Part shown: piece after piece, positions 1 to 10,873 of the stretch
How positions within the stretch are numbered: position 1 is the stretch's first letter
Layout: every line of letters begins with the position of its first letter
DNA from: Aspidiotus rigidus
Taxonomy: Eukaryota; Arthropoda; Insecta; Hemiptera; Diaspididae
NCBI GenBank assembly: GCA_035079385.1
Contig: JAVHKY010000056.1
Coordinates: forward strand, 4,340,001 to 4,404,000
Direction: 5' to 3'
DNA: 64,000 bases
Notes under the pieces: generated by a model
Seen by the model: the letters and a program-made list of their open reading frames with translations, nothing else
Told to the model about the DNA's origin: nothing
The model's database searches: none
Translations under genes and position numbers: made by a program

Positions 1-720
1 GTGACCACGTGGAAAAGCAAAGCAATATATGGCAGGTTCTGCAATGAGCTGAATGGTGACAGTGTGGACAAGGAGATGTCCTGCGTATGGATCCAGGCAG
101 GAAATGTATACCCAGAAACTGAAGGGTTCATGTTTGCCATTCAAAAAAAACTACCAAAAAGTCATTATGAAAGATGTAGACGTAGTGGACAAATGCCGAA
201 AGTGTGGAAGTACAAGCGAAACCATCCAACATGTACTCAATGGATGTACCACCTTAGCACCAACAGAGTATAAAGAAAGGCACGACGCGGAATGCAAGAT
301 CCTACACCAGGAAATATTGAAGCAAATAGTGGGAAAGGGGAAGAAGACGCTGTATTACCAATATGATCCAAAACCGATAGTTGAATCGGAACAATACCTA
401 TAAGGTATACTGGGACAGAACAGTGAGGACGGATCGTGAAACAATAAGCCATAACCGGCTAGATATAGTGATATTTGATTAAACAAATAAAAAAGTGCAG
501 CTAATAGATGTAGCAATCCCAGAGAACCGAAATATAAAAATAACTTACAACATGAAGAAAAGAAAATACGAAGAATTGGCTAAACAAGTGGTTAAAAACG
601 ATGGAGGGCAAGAGAAGTGGAAATAATTCCAATTGTAATCAGCAGCATGGAATTGGTGCAGAATCAGCTTTAAGAAAATATACGCAAGATTGGGCTGCAT
701 AACAGATATTTAATAAGCAT
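1..720 (+). pseudogene. 3' end of a non-LTR retrotransposon pol (LINE), broken
   Basis: This is the C-terminal tail of a LINE polyprotein entering from the left edge. A zinc-knuckle-like stretch (CRKCGSTSETIQHVLNGC) sits near 195-250. It is followed by the family pattern of a YYQYDPKP motif, then YKVYWDRTVRTDRETI and LIDVAIPENRNIKITY in shifted frames. At least one frameshift falls near 400 and a stop near 478, so the copy is dead. Homologous tails are familiar from arthropod LINE polyproteins annotated as R2-like. The reverse transcriptase and endonuclease lie outside the window. The reading dissolves into non-coding AT-rich DNA after about 700, which I take as the 3' UTR. The clade is not certain. 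Confidence 0.8.
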
Positions 721-1007
721 AATGCAGAAAACTGTTCTAATTAAGACTTGTAGCACCGTTAGACTATTTCTCGGAGAGATGTAAACTTTTTTAGCGCTTG
801 GTGATATACCTACCCACCAACTGTATGTTGTGAGACCCTAATTATTATTACAATATTGTTCCAAAAATAACAGTGGAAAATATAGAGAAACTTGGAGGAC
901 GAAAAAAGGAGACCAGAGCAGCGCAGAAAGCTCTATCATCTTGCATACCACATACACAGTCCGAAGATTCATTGGCAAACATCAAATTAACTAAGTTACG
1001 TACCTAC

Positions 1008-1230
1008 TTATAAAAATGAAAGACCTTTTGATTTGTAAGATGGGTAATTGCGAAAACCACACTCACTAGATGGCATTTTGCTGATATTTTCTGGTCTCTT
1101 CACGCTGACAGCCAATCGCTGATGGATTTTCTCTTTTGTATTCATCCTCGACCACTGATTACGACTGTGATTATTATGACTAGAGGGAACAGAGTATGTG
1201 TATGATGTTTCCGTCTTATTGCTATACAAA
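1008..1230 (-). CDS. Candidate last exon of the unknown scaffold-like gene
   Basis: The acceptor AATTTATTTGCAG precedes TTTGTATAGC. In phase 2 it reads SLYSNKTETSYTYSVPSS, then NQWSRMNTKEKIHQRLAVSV and KRPENISKMPSSECGF, ending at TAA. The frame stays open for all 74 codons, the composition is coding-like, and the phase matches the GTGACC donor of the preceding exon. That donor is weak, so this may be used in only some transcripts. Confidence 0.55.
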
Positions 1231-2743
1231 CTGCAAATAAATTAAGTACCTACCTATTAGTATACTTGTATTAAATTAAACAGATAGAAATTAAGGTATC
1301 GGTAATAATAATCGCGCATACAGTTATAGAGTTACTTGAGAGCATACAAAACGAATTCTATAACAAATTCTGAAATCTATACCTACTTCGATACCTATAG
1401 AATGACTAAGTTCGCAAACAGTATAGTCAGGAGATAACAAGAATATTGCAGTACCTACCAAGTAATAACTTGAAATAGGTACCTATCTATCGCAAATAAA
1501 GGTCACCTTTTATGCTTGTAAGCACGAGCTATATCGTCGGAGGAAACGTCCGGCGACACAGGAGGTAACGGAGGTGATGCGGAAGTATCACTCGGCGTTG
1601 AATTTGCAACATTGGGGTTTGTTTTTGGCTCCAATATATGTTTTAATTCGTTTTCGACAATGTCAACCCATTGGTTGTCTTTGTGAACTAAACAAAGAGT
1701 AGAAGAAATGACATAATTTACAAACTGTCAAAAAGTTCTTCATCTATCGTATACCATTGATGATAATATTTGAGCTTCCATTTACCTTTCATCCTGTGCG
1801 GTTCTAAGCATTCAGGACTCGTACCTGTTGTATTCTTCAATTTCCCACTGCTATAAACGGTGCTACCACGACCCGAATCTGATTGACCTCCACCTCGATG
1901 TTTCTCATAATCAGAACTTAGACCACTTAAAGGACCACTCAATTTGGTATCAATTTTTTCGAGCTAAAAAAATAGTGGTAATTTAGAGAAGTAATACTCA
2001 GGATGAGTTAAATTTTCCTACCAAGTTCATGAAAGGAGACTATACTGCTCAGCTATAGAGCGGTGAACCATAAACATTATTAAAATAGTTTAGGCCCATG
2101 CGATGACCAATCCTACTATTTTGATTATGTCCAGGGATATTGTGATCTCCTTGGTTCAATGAGAAAATACCCTTCAAACTTTAATTTCTTGTAACTACGT
2201 AACAAAATAAATCTGAACGAATGGTCCCTCCCCCCTAAAACGAAAATACAAAGAATCGTCTTCATCAAAATGGCTTTACATTACCTCTGAATTGTCGACA
2301 TTGATAAAAAAATTCCTTTGTACAGGTATTTAAAGGTACCTATACATTGCATTGTGGATTCAAAGTTAATTAGCTACAAAGAACTGTCAGTCAAGTGTTT
2401 TGGAATCTTTTTGCAACTTGAATCGAAATTTTTTGATGCTTTGAAATAGGCTAGAATGCTAATTGACACGTTTTATTCACGTTCATAAGACAGCAGTCAA
2501 TAAGGTGCAAAAGCTACAACACATCTGTTCTCTGATCTCACGCTATTCAAGGAATCTAGCACTTCATTCTTCACCACCTGAACTCCCAGGCTGCATCATC
2601 TCTAAGAAAAGCTACAGACAAAAAGTCGAACAATTTTTTTCAAATTCCATGTTATAAATTTCAATCTTTGTCTCCGTTGAAGTTTTGCTCTGCAAATTTG
2701 GCACCACAAAAAAAATAAATAAACAAAAAAAAATAAAAATAAA

Positions 2744-2803
<60 letters not shown>

Positions 2804-5800
2804 TATTATTATTATTATTATAATATTACGGTATAATAATAAAGTTACTTTGTCTTCCTTCTGATCATTTCCCAGACTTTCAAACGATTTTGATTTCTGA
2901 ATTAAAGGCAGATCTTTACGAGCATATGGACTTCTACCGTCCGTAGTCTCGAGTAGTTGGTCGTCACTGTCCGTCCTCGATATGCTACAACGTTCGATGG
3001 CGTTTGTTAGGTTACCATATTTGATATCAGCCGGTAACTGACTGGTGCCTTTGTTGCTTCCTGTATAAGTTGCATGAATCTCAATTTCGTTTTCAGTCTT
3101 TGGTTGCATCATTTGCTGATGTAGAACTTCGTGTTTCACAGTTGGAGATCCCGCATAAGTGGTACTAGACGCAGACATTTGATTGGCGAGACGCTGCTCA
3201 TAAGAGCGCCGCAGTTGACTTTGCTGACTGTTGGTCATTACCTGATTCGAATACGCCAAAGGAGCTAGAAAATGAGAAAATTTTCACATCGTTATTACCT
3301 ACTTATTCTAAAATCGAGACATTCTTTGGGTCAAAGTACATTTTGAACTGAAGACAAAGGAGCTAAAGTTGACCTTCTGATATTTTATTTTTGCAAACTT
3401 TGAGCTCTATCGGGTAGGTAGGTACGAGAAGATAGAAACAAACACAGAAAATATTCGAAGCCTGATTCTCACGTAAAGAATGACTAGGATGTATTCAATA
3501 TACCATTCGAGTTTCTTAAATTATCCCGGTAAACAATTTGTTTCGCTTTGCATGGAAGCTCTGGGAAAAATGAGAAAACTAAGCATCTACCTTTGAGACT
3601 CCTGATTCGCGGCCTTGTTGATTACCTCTCGTTCCTCGTTCTTCTCCCCGTTCAAGCCATTCGGATTCCCGGGCTTCAACTGAGAATAATACAATGTTTA
3701 TATCGGGATTTTTATTAGTTTATGTAATCACCGTCGATATAAAAATCCGTCTTTTCATGAGAAAAAGGATAGCCTATATGTTTATACTTACAAGCGACAT
3801 AGATCCCTGGGCTTATATATCTGTACCTATGTATTCGTCCAATTTACTCACTTAACTGATTACCATCAGAAACAAATATTTAAGTTATTGGTCAACTTAG
3901 AAATGTCAACTCCATCACTAAATTTGTTCTCTTAGCCGTATTCAAAGTATGATAAGGGTCTGATGATTCGTGAATAATTCTGTATTTGCCAATAGTGGCA
4001 AAAAAGAGCTCGGAGACAGAGCACGTAATCAGAGCTCTTATTATTAGGAAAAGAGTAGTTCTATCGGTCGTCAGCTGATTTCTTTGTCTTTGTGTCAAGA
4101 TCAAGTCAACGGAAGGCCTTAAATGGTAAACGTTAAGCCGATACGTATACAGTATATTATAGGTACGTCACAACCATGAAAGAATTTATATGTAGAAGAG
4201 GAAATGCTCTCGACTTACCTGATATTTCGGTCGTTTCATCCACTTTGATCGTACCGTCGTATCCATCCTGGTACTGGTTGATAGCGTTTCTCGATTCACT
4301 TTCAGCCGGATGTTCGCACCGGTGCAAGCTTTTCAAGTGAGGCTGATCGCGATATCTATTTGGCGTTTCACAATCCAAGATTACACGCCTCATCATCGAA
4401 TGCGCAGACGGAGCCATCGACTTTGGTTCCGACGATTCGTGAGTATATCTTCCGTTAGCGGGCATCTGACTGGCGGACACATTGTCGACGGTGTTGGCTG
4501 TAACGCCTGGTTGCGTCGCCGCTCCGATCGTCTGGCCGACATCAATCGCCCGTTCTCGATATTGTCCTAAGATCTTATCTCTGACTTCTTGATTACGTCG
4601 CGTTATCATATCGATTCCGTTTCGACTATAAGTTGTGGTGTTTGTCGTCGCCGTCGCCGCACTCCGGTTACACGATTGCGAATTGGCCAGATACACACCA
4701 CGTTGCACGAGCTGACTATGCGGACTGAGATGGTTGTCTGTTTTAGGCGTGATGGTCTCGCTACTGTTGGCAAAATTGCCACCCCCGTTGCCGTTACTTT
4801 CGCTATTATTCAAACCACTTTCGGAGATCTGATCCATCTTATTCTTACCACCGTTGCTGAAACGACTCGATATCATATCTTTAATGGTGTGATAGGTTCG
4901 AGAGGAAAATGGTTTCGAGTTGGTTGCGATGGACGGCGATGAAGTATCAGCTACCCCAGCTTCCGGGGTCGAGTGACATCTACCAGTCGTCCTAACACAA
5001 CTGAGATCAAGATAATTTTCCTGTAGCATAAAGATCGAAGAATTTTGCTAGACTAATCAAATTAGTACACGTACCTAGATGGAGGGAATCCATTCGAGTC
5101 ATCTTTATGGTTAACAATCGGCGATGGTTCACTACCGTTGGTCGTTTCGAGTAACGCTAATGGCTGCGCCTGCGAAACAAATTAATGCGGTAATTTCTTG
5201 TAGATTATTGTAGCAGACACGCGTACTCTCCGCATAGCATCAGGTCTGATCCAAATTACCGGAGTATACTCGTATCAGCTTACCTTATACGTTCGATGGA
5301 ATTCGACGTTTATACCATCAGAAAGGTTTGGGCTCATTGTATTCCTCAAGTCACAGTACTGCTGTTGAGGGAGATAAGGTAGGTAAACGAGAAGAATGAT
5401 AAAATGCGCTGAAGTAGATAATAATATACTAATATTAAGCTGCGATCTAACGATAAAGTATTGCTCCGAGACTTACCGCCACCGTTCGATTAACTCGGTC
5501 TTCGGTCCACGCGATTTGTACGTTGGGCGCGTCTGATGCGACCACAGCGCTCTTTTGCTTTCTGTGGTATTCGTTTAAAATTGGTATCTTCGAATTCTTA
5601 TCATAATTACTTAATATTACTTCACGTTCTATCTGCAACATTCAACATTAAAAATATGTAGTCGTGATTAAATTTTGCTAATTTTATCTTATTTTTATTC
5701 TTTCTTTCTTTGTACTTATTTAGGCTACGCGTAGCGGTTCCGCTCGAATTCTGATGATGTTTGTTCAGACTGCAACCAAACGTACGTCGCGTCGCCTCCA

Positions 5801-6026
5801 GCGGAACCTTGACGCGCTGACTCTAACACGAGAGATAGTTCGATTGTTGTTCGACTTACCGGAAACTTGTTCGAATGTGTGTGCATTTGTTGAACGGATG
5901 GTGTGGCCGAACCTGGTATACTGGCCGGTTCACCATACAATGGTTGAGGCGGCATTCTGTAAGGAGGAGGGGTATGCTTATAAGTGCCTCCGTTCAAGCC
6001 AATTTTATCTCCGTTCTCGTCCACTT
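1008..6026 (-). CDS. Multi-exon host gene, C-terminal part, Ser/Thr/Asn-rich protein of unknown function
   Basis: Ten exons read on the minus strand with compatible phases: 6026-5860, 5632-5477, 5361-5284, 5169-5075, 5000-4219, 3679-3626, 3264-2849, 1963-1825, 1687-1507 and 1230-1008. Nearly all donors are GTAAGT, GTAAGC, GTACG or similar, and acceptors end in pyrimidine-rich NAG. Joined, they give about 760 residues. These include a proline-rich start (TPPPYRMPPQP), a TYHTIKDMISSRF motif, an Asn/Ser/Gly-rich middle, an Arg/Glu-rich short exon, a possible phospho-motif (QKSKSFESL), SDSGRGSTVYSSGK, and a helical QWVDIVENELKHILEP segment. I see no signal peptide, membrane segment or catalytic domain. 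It resembles the tail of a cytoskeletal or junctional scaffold protein, but I do not recognise the family. The first exon here starts in phase 1, so more exons lie upstream. Confidence 0.75.
1503..1687 (-). CDS. Penultimate or alternative last exon of the unknown scaffold-like gene
   Basis: The acceptor CTCTTTGTTTAG precedes TTCACAAAG. It encodes VHKDNQWVDIVENELKHILE and a Pro/Ser-rich segment ending SSDDIARAYKHK. Read through, it stops at TGA (1503-1505) right after a lysine/arginine. A GTGACC donor at 1506 would instead join it in phase 2 to the exon at 1230-1008. Both endings keep a legal frame, so alternative C-termini are possible. Confidence 0.72.
1825..1963 (-). CDS. Exon of the unknown scaffold-like gene
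   Basis: The acceptor CTATTTTTTTAG precedes CTCGAAAAAATTG, and the donor is CAACAG|GTACGAG. It encodes LEKIDTKLSGPLSGLSSDYE, then KHRGGGQSDSGRGSTVYSSG and KLKNTTG. The SDSGRGSTVYSSG stretch looks like a conserved phosphorylatable linear motif. Confidence 0.74.
2132..2289. mobile_element. Short MITE copy with CAGGG termini inside an intron
   Basis: Begins CAGGGATATTGTGATCTCC and ends TTTACATTACCTCTG, which are imperfect inverted termini. The body matches the 163-bp element at 46739-46901 over most of its length, including TTGGTTCAAT near the start and CAAAGAATCGTCTTCATCAA near the end. It lies in the intron between the exons at 1963 and 2849. No clean target duplication is left, so it is the older of the two copies. 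Confidence 0.6.
2745..2826. repeat. Microsatellite, AAT repeat turning into ATT repeat
   Basis: About 19 AAT units are followed by about 7 ATT units, making a self-complementary array able to form a hairpin. It starts about 20 bases beyond the donor of the exon at 2849-3264. Confidence 0.95.
2849..3264 (-). CDS. Exon of the unknown scaffold-like gene next to a large microsatellite
   Basis: The acceptor TTTTCTAG precedes CTCCTTTGG, and the donor is GACAAA|GTAACTT. It encodes APLAYSNQVMTNSQQSQLRR, then a Gln/Ser-rich region, TENEIEIHATYTGSN, SISRTDSDDQLLETTDG and DLPLIQKSKSFESLGND. The open frame continues past the donor into an AAT/ATT repeat and would give a run of isoleucines. That tail is intronic. 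Confidence 0.75.
3626..3679 (-). CDS. Micro-exon of the unknown scaffold-like gene
   Basis: A 54-base exon with acceptor TTATTCTCAG and donor GAGAG|GTAATC. It carries phase 1 in and out and encodes VEARESEWLERGEERGTR, a strongly charged helix. The phase fits exactly between the exons on each side. Extending the exon to the next GT (AAG|GTAGAT) would put a stop at the start of the following exon, so the shorter form is preferred. Confidence 0.62.
4219..5000 (-). CDS. Long central exon of the unknown scaffold-like gene
   Basis: About 780 bases of uninterrupted, compositionally biased coding sequence. The acceptor is either GATCTCAG (exon start 5000) or GTTAG nine bases further on; both keep the frame. 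The donor is TCAG|GTAAGTCGAG. The protein has TYHTIKDMISSRF early, then Asn/Gly/Ser-rich sequence, a Thr/Asn tract (TATTNTTTYSRN), a helix-prone ITRRNQEVRDKILGQYRER, and an SMAPSAHSMMRRVILDCE region. It is markedly GC-richer than the flanking introns, which supports real coding status. The antisense readings over the same stretch are shadows. Confidence 0.78.
5075..5169 (-). CDS. Exon of the unknown scaffold-like gene
   Basis: The acceptor TTGTTTCGCAG precedes GCGCAGCC, and the donor is CATCTAG|GTACGTG. It encodes AQPLALLETTNGSEPSPIV, then NHKDDSNGFPPS and two bases of the next codon, leaving in phase 2. Confidence 0.7.
5284..5361 (-). CDS. Exon of the unknown scaffold-like gene
   Basis: A short 78-base exon, in phase 0 at both ends, with acceptor CCTCAACAG and donor AAG|GTAAGC. 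It encodes QYCDLRNTMSPNLSDGINV and then EFHRTYK. It too could be skipped in frame. Confidence 0.68.
5477..5632 (-). CDS. Exon of the unknown scaffold-like gene
   Basis: The acceptor TTGAATGTTGCAG precedes ATAGAACGTG, and the donor is GTGGCG|GTAAGTC. It is in phase 0 at both ends and encodes IEREVILSNYDKNSKIPIL followed by a basic, mixed-charge segment ending WTEDRVNRTVA. It is 156 bases long and divisible by three, so it could be skipped without breaking the frame. Confidence 0.72.
5860..6026 (-). CDS. Exon (most upstream secure exon) of the unknown scaffold-like gene
   Basis: The acceptor CTTTCGTTATAG precedes AAGTGGACGAG, and the exon ends TTTCCG before the donor GTAAGTCG. It encodes VDENGDKIGLNGGTYKH, then a proline/tyrosine-rich piece and SVQQMHTHSNKFP. 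It enters in phase 1 (one base from the preceding exon) and leaves in phase 0. The preceding exon is not obvious in the next few kilobases, which implies a long intron. Confidence 0.7.
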
Positions 6027-6099
6027 CTATAACGAAAGAGATGGAACAAGTGGTAATTAGCGTCACTTCACTTCGCAACCATGTTATGAAAATCATGAG

Positions 6100-7420
6100 A
6101 ATATTGAATAGGTGCTTGTATAATTAGTATACGACCCTTTTCTCATATTTATTAAAGAAAGTATGCTACAACATGTAAGAATTTGCGCCTACTATTTGGA
6201 GGAAAAAGGAATTTAAAAAAACAAGCAACTTCTTAACTCATAAAATACTCATCAAATTGAGAATTCCAAAGGTTAGGTACTCTACGTCGAATCGTAAATG
6301 TATATAGAGCCATTCTGCCACTAGGTAAATACTATCATCTCACAGTTTGAGAAAACGTTACACAAGAAAAAAGAAATTGAACTCATAAATGTGTAAAAGA
6401 AGTGGTTCACTCCAGGAGAATATACTACCCTACATTATCTGTGACCTACTCGCAACATACTGTCTTAGTCAGCGTTGTATTATCCTACACGCACACCACG
6501 CACGTGCGTTGAGCGGCAAATTTTTGAGAGCGACAAAAAGGCGGCAGAAAAAAAGAAAAAAAAAATTGTGGAAAGGGGGGAAAAGGGAAAAAAGAAAAAG
6601 GGGCGGCATTTTAGTTAGTGCGTGTAAGCAGCAAGGAGCTTAATCCGCCATTATGTACTACACAATACCAATGAAGAAAGATGTCAACAATTCTTAATAA
6701 CACTTCTTAATTTTTATAGTTATTTAGAATTTTCCGCGACCTAAGAAAAGGTAATTCTCTCGTACAACAAAACAAACTAAATAATAAGTCGAGGATTATT
6801 GTATGTACGGATAATCTCATAATTGAAATACATAACGAAGGAATGGCTCCGCCTGCACAGAATTGAAAATTGAAAATTTATATTTCTCAACGTTTCGACC
6901 GGTGGATCGAATGTGGGTTGTAGCGAGAGTACGCCTCGTTCAAATAGTGACACTAGCATCCCCAGTACCTTTTTTAGTTCCAAAGTCCGACTCACACGTC
7001 CACGTGGGTGACCTCTGTTAAGCCAAGCAATATAGTTGGGCGGCGACAGACGTGACTGAGTGTAAGTGAAGGAAAACATCGAGATGAAAACCACTTAAGG
7101 AGAAGGAAAACTTGATGATAGAACCCGGCCAAAGTCGTGATCGAGGAAGGTTCCTACTTTCCCTCGCATTCAAGAGCGGGTACCTGTGAGACGGAAGAGT
7201 TGAGGAATAATAATGGAAAAAGTAGGTCAGATCTTTGCTTTGTAGATGGAAAGTAAACTCAAAGGCTAAGGGAAGGAAAAATCCTACAGAAAAGCCAGCC
7301 TGTGGCCTTGCAGGGGAGGGCAGGCACACTAAAGACTGTGGGAGCGAAGCCAATTAGAAAACCCGCTACCCTGAAAGCAAAGGCGACAACCTCGGTATCA
7401 GGATATACTCGAATAAGACA
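6100..7420. other. No gene seen; A-rich and mixed sequence
   Basis: Presumed intron or intergenic DNA upstream of the host gene exon. It includes an A/G-rich tract at 6535-6605 and a GC-richer patch at 7000-7370. The latter may be 5' UTR of the LINE that follows, but it has no recognisable coding sequence. Confidence 0.5.
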
Positions 7421-7421
7421 T

Positions 7422-7635
7422 AAGGCTTTTCCAGTATTCCATATTGCATACTTATTTTTTTACGTGTTATCAATGTTGTAGCGTTTCTAACATTGACCTT
7501 ATGTTGAACTCCACTCCTTGCAACGAAAATAAGTATGCAACCCAGCAACATCTATACAATCAATGTTGAGAAACACCACTAGATTGATAACACGTAGGAA
7601 AATAAATATGCAATATGGAATGCTGGAAAATCCTT
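7422..7635. repeat. Foldback element, about 75-bp inverted arms
   Basis: The left arm (7422-7500) includes TTCCATATTGCATACTTATT and ACGTGTTATCAATGTTG. The right arm (7560-7635) is its diverged complement, with TTGATAACACGTAGG and AATATGCAATATGGAATGCT. The spacer is about 60 bases. It sits at the 5' side of the LINE remnant. Confidence 0.7.
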
Positions 7636-7649
7636 AAACTCGCAAAATA

Positions 7650-9125
7650 TATATGGAAGCCTCGGAATGGACGGATTCGAAGAGAACCCGGATGGAGGTG
7701 GGTCCCCGATAAAATAAAAACACCCTCCATGAAAATTGACACCTGCAACACCAGAGGGGTATACACCCAGAGAATATGAAATTGACGAAGTATTGAACGA
7801 ATGCGGGATAGAGATTGCGGTACTGTCGAAAAAAAAAAAAAAAAACAAAAAGGAGTGGCACAGACTTTACCAAAAATCACTTGACAGTTTATGGTTCAAT
7901 TCCCAAGACGGAAAGAGGAGCTGCCGGAGTAGTGATATACGTTCATAAGAACCACAGAAATAATATTATAAAGGCGTACAATATAAGAATAGAAATGGAA
8001 GAAGGATACACCACAATAATTGGTGCCTATGCCTCTGAAGAAGGTCAGAAAGGAGAACTACATAACGACCTCTACAGTTGCCTACATAAAGTAGTACAAA
8101 GAACGGACCCTGAGATCATTTAATACTAGCGGGAGATATGAACGCACAGGTGGGAAACAGAAAAGTAGGAAAAGCAATCGGCACTTTTGGATTACCGGAG
8201 ACATACAGAAACGGCGAAAGGTTAACGGATTTCCGCGTATATAATTAATCAGTTATAAGTTATGAACACTTTCTTCGGGCATAAAGGACAGCACAAAATA
8301 ACGTGGTCTGCAAGAGGATTATATTCTTTGATAGATTATATTATAGCTAACGAAAAAGCCGCAAAAAGCTGTCTAGATGTGCGGTCATATTAACGCGCAG
8401 ACGTGGGCTCAGATCACTGTTTAGTACAAGCGAACTTTCGATTCACATATAAACAAAAGAAAAGAAACACCAAAGGAAAAAAAGAGCAAAAAACAAATTC
8501 AGATCCGAATACCGGCGAAGATCGGCAATGGTTAAAAGGAAATCAAGAAAGATGCAAAGAGAAAGTTGGGAAAACTTCAGATCATACCTCGAGTAGGAAA
8601 CAGACGAAACTTACGGCTCAAAGTATATAAAGCCATGAGAAGAATTAACTCAAGCTTTAATGACCGTATACGGCTATCGAAATTGGCCATGGAGAAGGCA
8701 AAAAATGTTAAGGGAACTTATGGACAGCCATCGATAAACGAGAAGAAAATGAGGAATACGGAGACAATGAGGAAGAAACAATGAATAGGTACATTAAATT
8801 ACTGTGAAAGAGTTAGCATTGGAGAAGAACTATCCAGCTACAAAGAAATCAATAAAGCAGTACGACAGAGATGTCCGCTTTCATGCACCCTTTTTAGATA
8901 TAATTATTTGAGGTTGAATGCAAACAAGCCCGACGAGTGGAGTTTGACTGATAAATAATAGGAAAATTGAAACAATGTTATTCGCAAATAAAGGTGTACA
9001 ATACACTGCACCGGCTATACCTATATTTACATACGGGTCGGAAGTATGGGCTCTAGAGAAATCGGAGAAGAGATGGATAGAGGCTGCTGAAGTACGCTCT
9101 ATGCGATTGCGAAGAACCGAAAGCT
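7650..9125 (+). pseudogene. RTE-like non-LTR retrotransposon, endonuclease half plus RT scraps
   Basis: Across shifted frames the apurinic-type endonuclease of an RTE-class LINE can be followed: MKIDTCNTRGVY (~7730), YGSIPKTERGAAGVVIYVH (7890-7950), TIIGAYASEEGQKGELHNDL (8010-8070), ILAGDMNAQVG (~8125-8155), KITWSARGLYSLIDYIIANE (~8300-8355) and GSDHCLVQA (~8405). Then a large deletion jumps to INKAVRQRCPLSCTLF (~8850) from the reverse transcriptase. It ends with IFTYGSEVWALEKSEKRW (~9025-9080) of the C-terminal region. Multiple frameshifts, stops and an A-run at 7830 make it non-functional. Proteins of this type are often mis-annotated as craniofacial development protein 2-like. Confidence 0.85.
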
Positions 9126-9172
9126 GAAAATCGTTTCGCAAAAACGTACTTACGATGCATGCGTGTTTTAAA
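9124..9172. repeat. 49-bp dispersed repeat, copy 1
   Basis: CTGAAAATCGTTTCGCAAAA through GATGCATGCGTGTTTTAAA. It matches 53085-53134 with only a few transition differences. It directly follows the LINE remnant. Confidence 0.7.
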
Positions 9173-9179
9173 AACCTTT

Positions 9180-10380
9180 AAATCATTTCCAATGTTTAGG
9201 TTTCCAAAGGTTTAATTCTGTTTTTTTCGTTTGTATTACTCATCTTTATCTCTTGTATATGTTTCTCCTTCTCTTATGTTTCGTATTTTATTTTCAGTTC
9301 GTATTGTTTGGTTCCGATGAAGACCGCAAGTTTCGGTCAAAACGTAGGTATAAATTTTTCAATTTTCAATTAGGTATGTGTAAGATAGAGCCATTCCTTT
9401 CAATTATGAGAACATATTACCTAAGCTTTTTTTGCTTCATTGTGAACTCAATTGGGAGTATAAAACTCTAATTTGTTTTCTTCGCCTATACTATGTCATC
9501 AGAGCTTCTCAAAAGCTCAACGGTGGAAAATGAGCATGCCAGATTTTGAACAACTTTTAAGAGAATTTGATTGTATTTATTTTATTCTCGTCCCGACCTC
9601 TGTCACGGACTGGATATGTACTACTCCACAATCATGATACACGCATTACCAACGCGTTACATATAAAAGTTGTTAATTTATAACAACGCTGAATGTAGTA
9701 TAATAACCGCTCGTTCGTGGGAAAATGCTATTTTCAACATCATTAGTGCTCTACGAAAAATGCGGGCTTGAGATAAACGTTTTCTTCGGTTGTATAGGAG
9801 GCACTCACATAGATGACCGCTTGATGACCGACTTTATTATTGTATTATTATATGGGTATATGAGGTATATATTTTTGTACTTTGGATACTTAAACAAATT
9901 TAAATAAAAATACTCTCCTGAGTCCTGTTCAAGATACATGCGGTGATAAATTGTAGTCTCTTTTGCGCAACATATTTCGAAAACTTGTTAGAATAAGTGT
10001 ACGAGGCATTTTAAAGAGTTCGAATTGAGGATCATGTCAGAAAAAGCTTTAACCAACGTTGTCTTAAATGAATATAATGAAAAGAGTGCCAATCAGTTCC
10101 AGAAAAGCATGCCGTTTCAAGCGTTTCAGTCAATCCTTTTCAAGTACCTTTGATTCTCTCAAGACACTGACCAGCGACATATATAGGTGGTTGTTGGCTA
10201 CGAGAACCGAAATCAATCTGGAATGATGATGAAATGCTATTTTTAAGTGATCTCCAGCGTTAATCAATACATATAGTTCCCTTTTCTATCTCGATAGACC
10301 TTCCTCTTTGGTCGAGTTTAAGTTGGACACCATTTATAGCTTTGTTACAATGAAGACCATCGTTCTAACCAGAAATCCTT
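9180..10380. other. No gene seen
   Basis: AT-rich sequence with short open frames only. The longest, near 9253-9471 and 9725-9907, are hydrophobic low-complexity readings without motifs. Confidence 0.5.
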
Positions 10381-10439
10381 TTATTCGGAGCAGTAGATTT
10401 CGTTAACAATATTTGTCGAACGGCGTTTGACTGGCGAGT

Positions 10440-10820
10440 TGGCGGTCCGAGTAGGGGATGTGACTTTGACCTAAGTTAGAGACTTGAAAAGATTTTTGAA
10501 AGCGACTAGTGTTATTCCGGGGAGAACGGGATGTGACGCAGTTTCAAGAACTCAAAAACTTGAAAGAATTTTCGAAGGTGACCGTAGTTATTTGAGAGAG
10601 AAATAGATTTTTAACCTAATTTGGGGATTTGGAAACATTTTCGGTGGTAAATTCTATTTTTCGATACTAAGATTTGGCAAAACTTCAATCCGAACATTTT
10701 TGGTAGTGGACCTTATAGGTATAATGAAAAAGGAGATTTTGCGAGGTTTGGTAAGTGAGCTGCTAGATAGCTTTGAATCTTGAAAAAATTTTTCTCCGTT
10801 TAGGGTCAAAAACCCAAATC
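10440..10820. repeat. Degenerate tandem repeat, about 80-110 bp units
   Basis: Successive blocks share the order GGGATGTGAC, ACTTGAAA(G), then TTTTCGAA or TTTTTGAA, and GGTGACC or GCGACTA. Three diverged units are visible, with a possible fourth. They lie just downstream of the MULE transposase and may be its subterminal repeats; that link is inference. Confidence 0.45.
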
Positions 10821-10873
10821 GAATCACCCGACATCGCTCTACCGACAGCACAAATCCTGACACAATTTTTTTA

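Noticed and set aside
2612..2848. Open frame with a long isoleucine run continuing from the exon at 2849
   Set aside because: It is the AAT/ATT microsatellite read past the splice donor, not protein.
4310..4942. Plus-strand open frames rich in Arg/Thr/Val
   Set aside because: Shadows of the large minus-strand exon at 4219-5000, whose splice sites and phase are consistent.
7559..7880. Three overlapping minus-strand hydrophobic frames
   Set aside because: Antisense to the LINE endonuclease start and its A-run; no motif.
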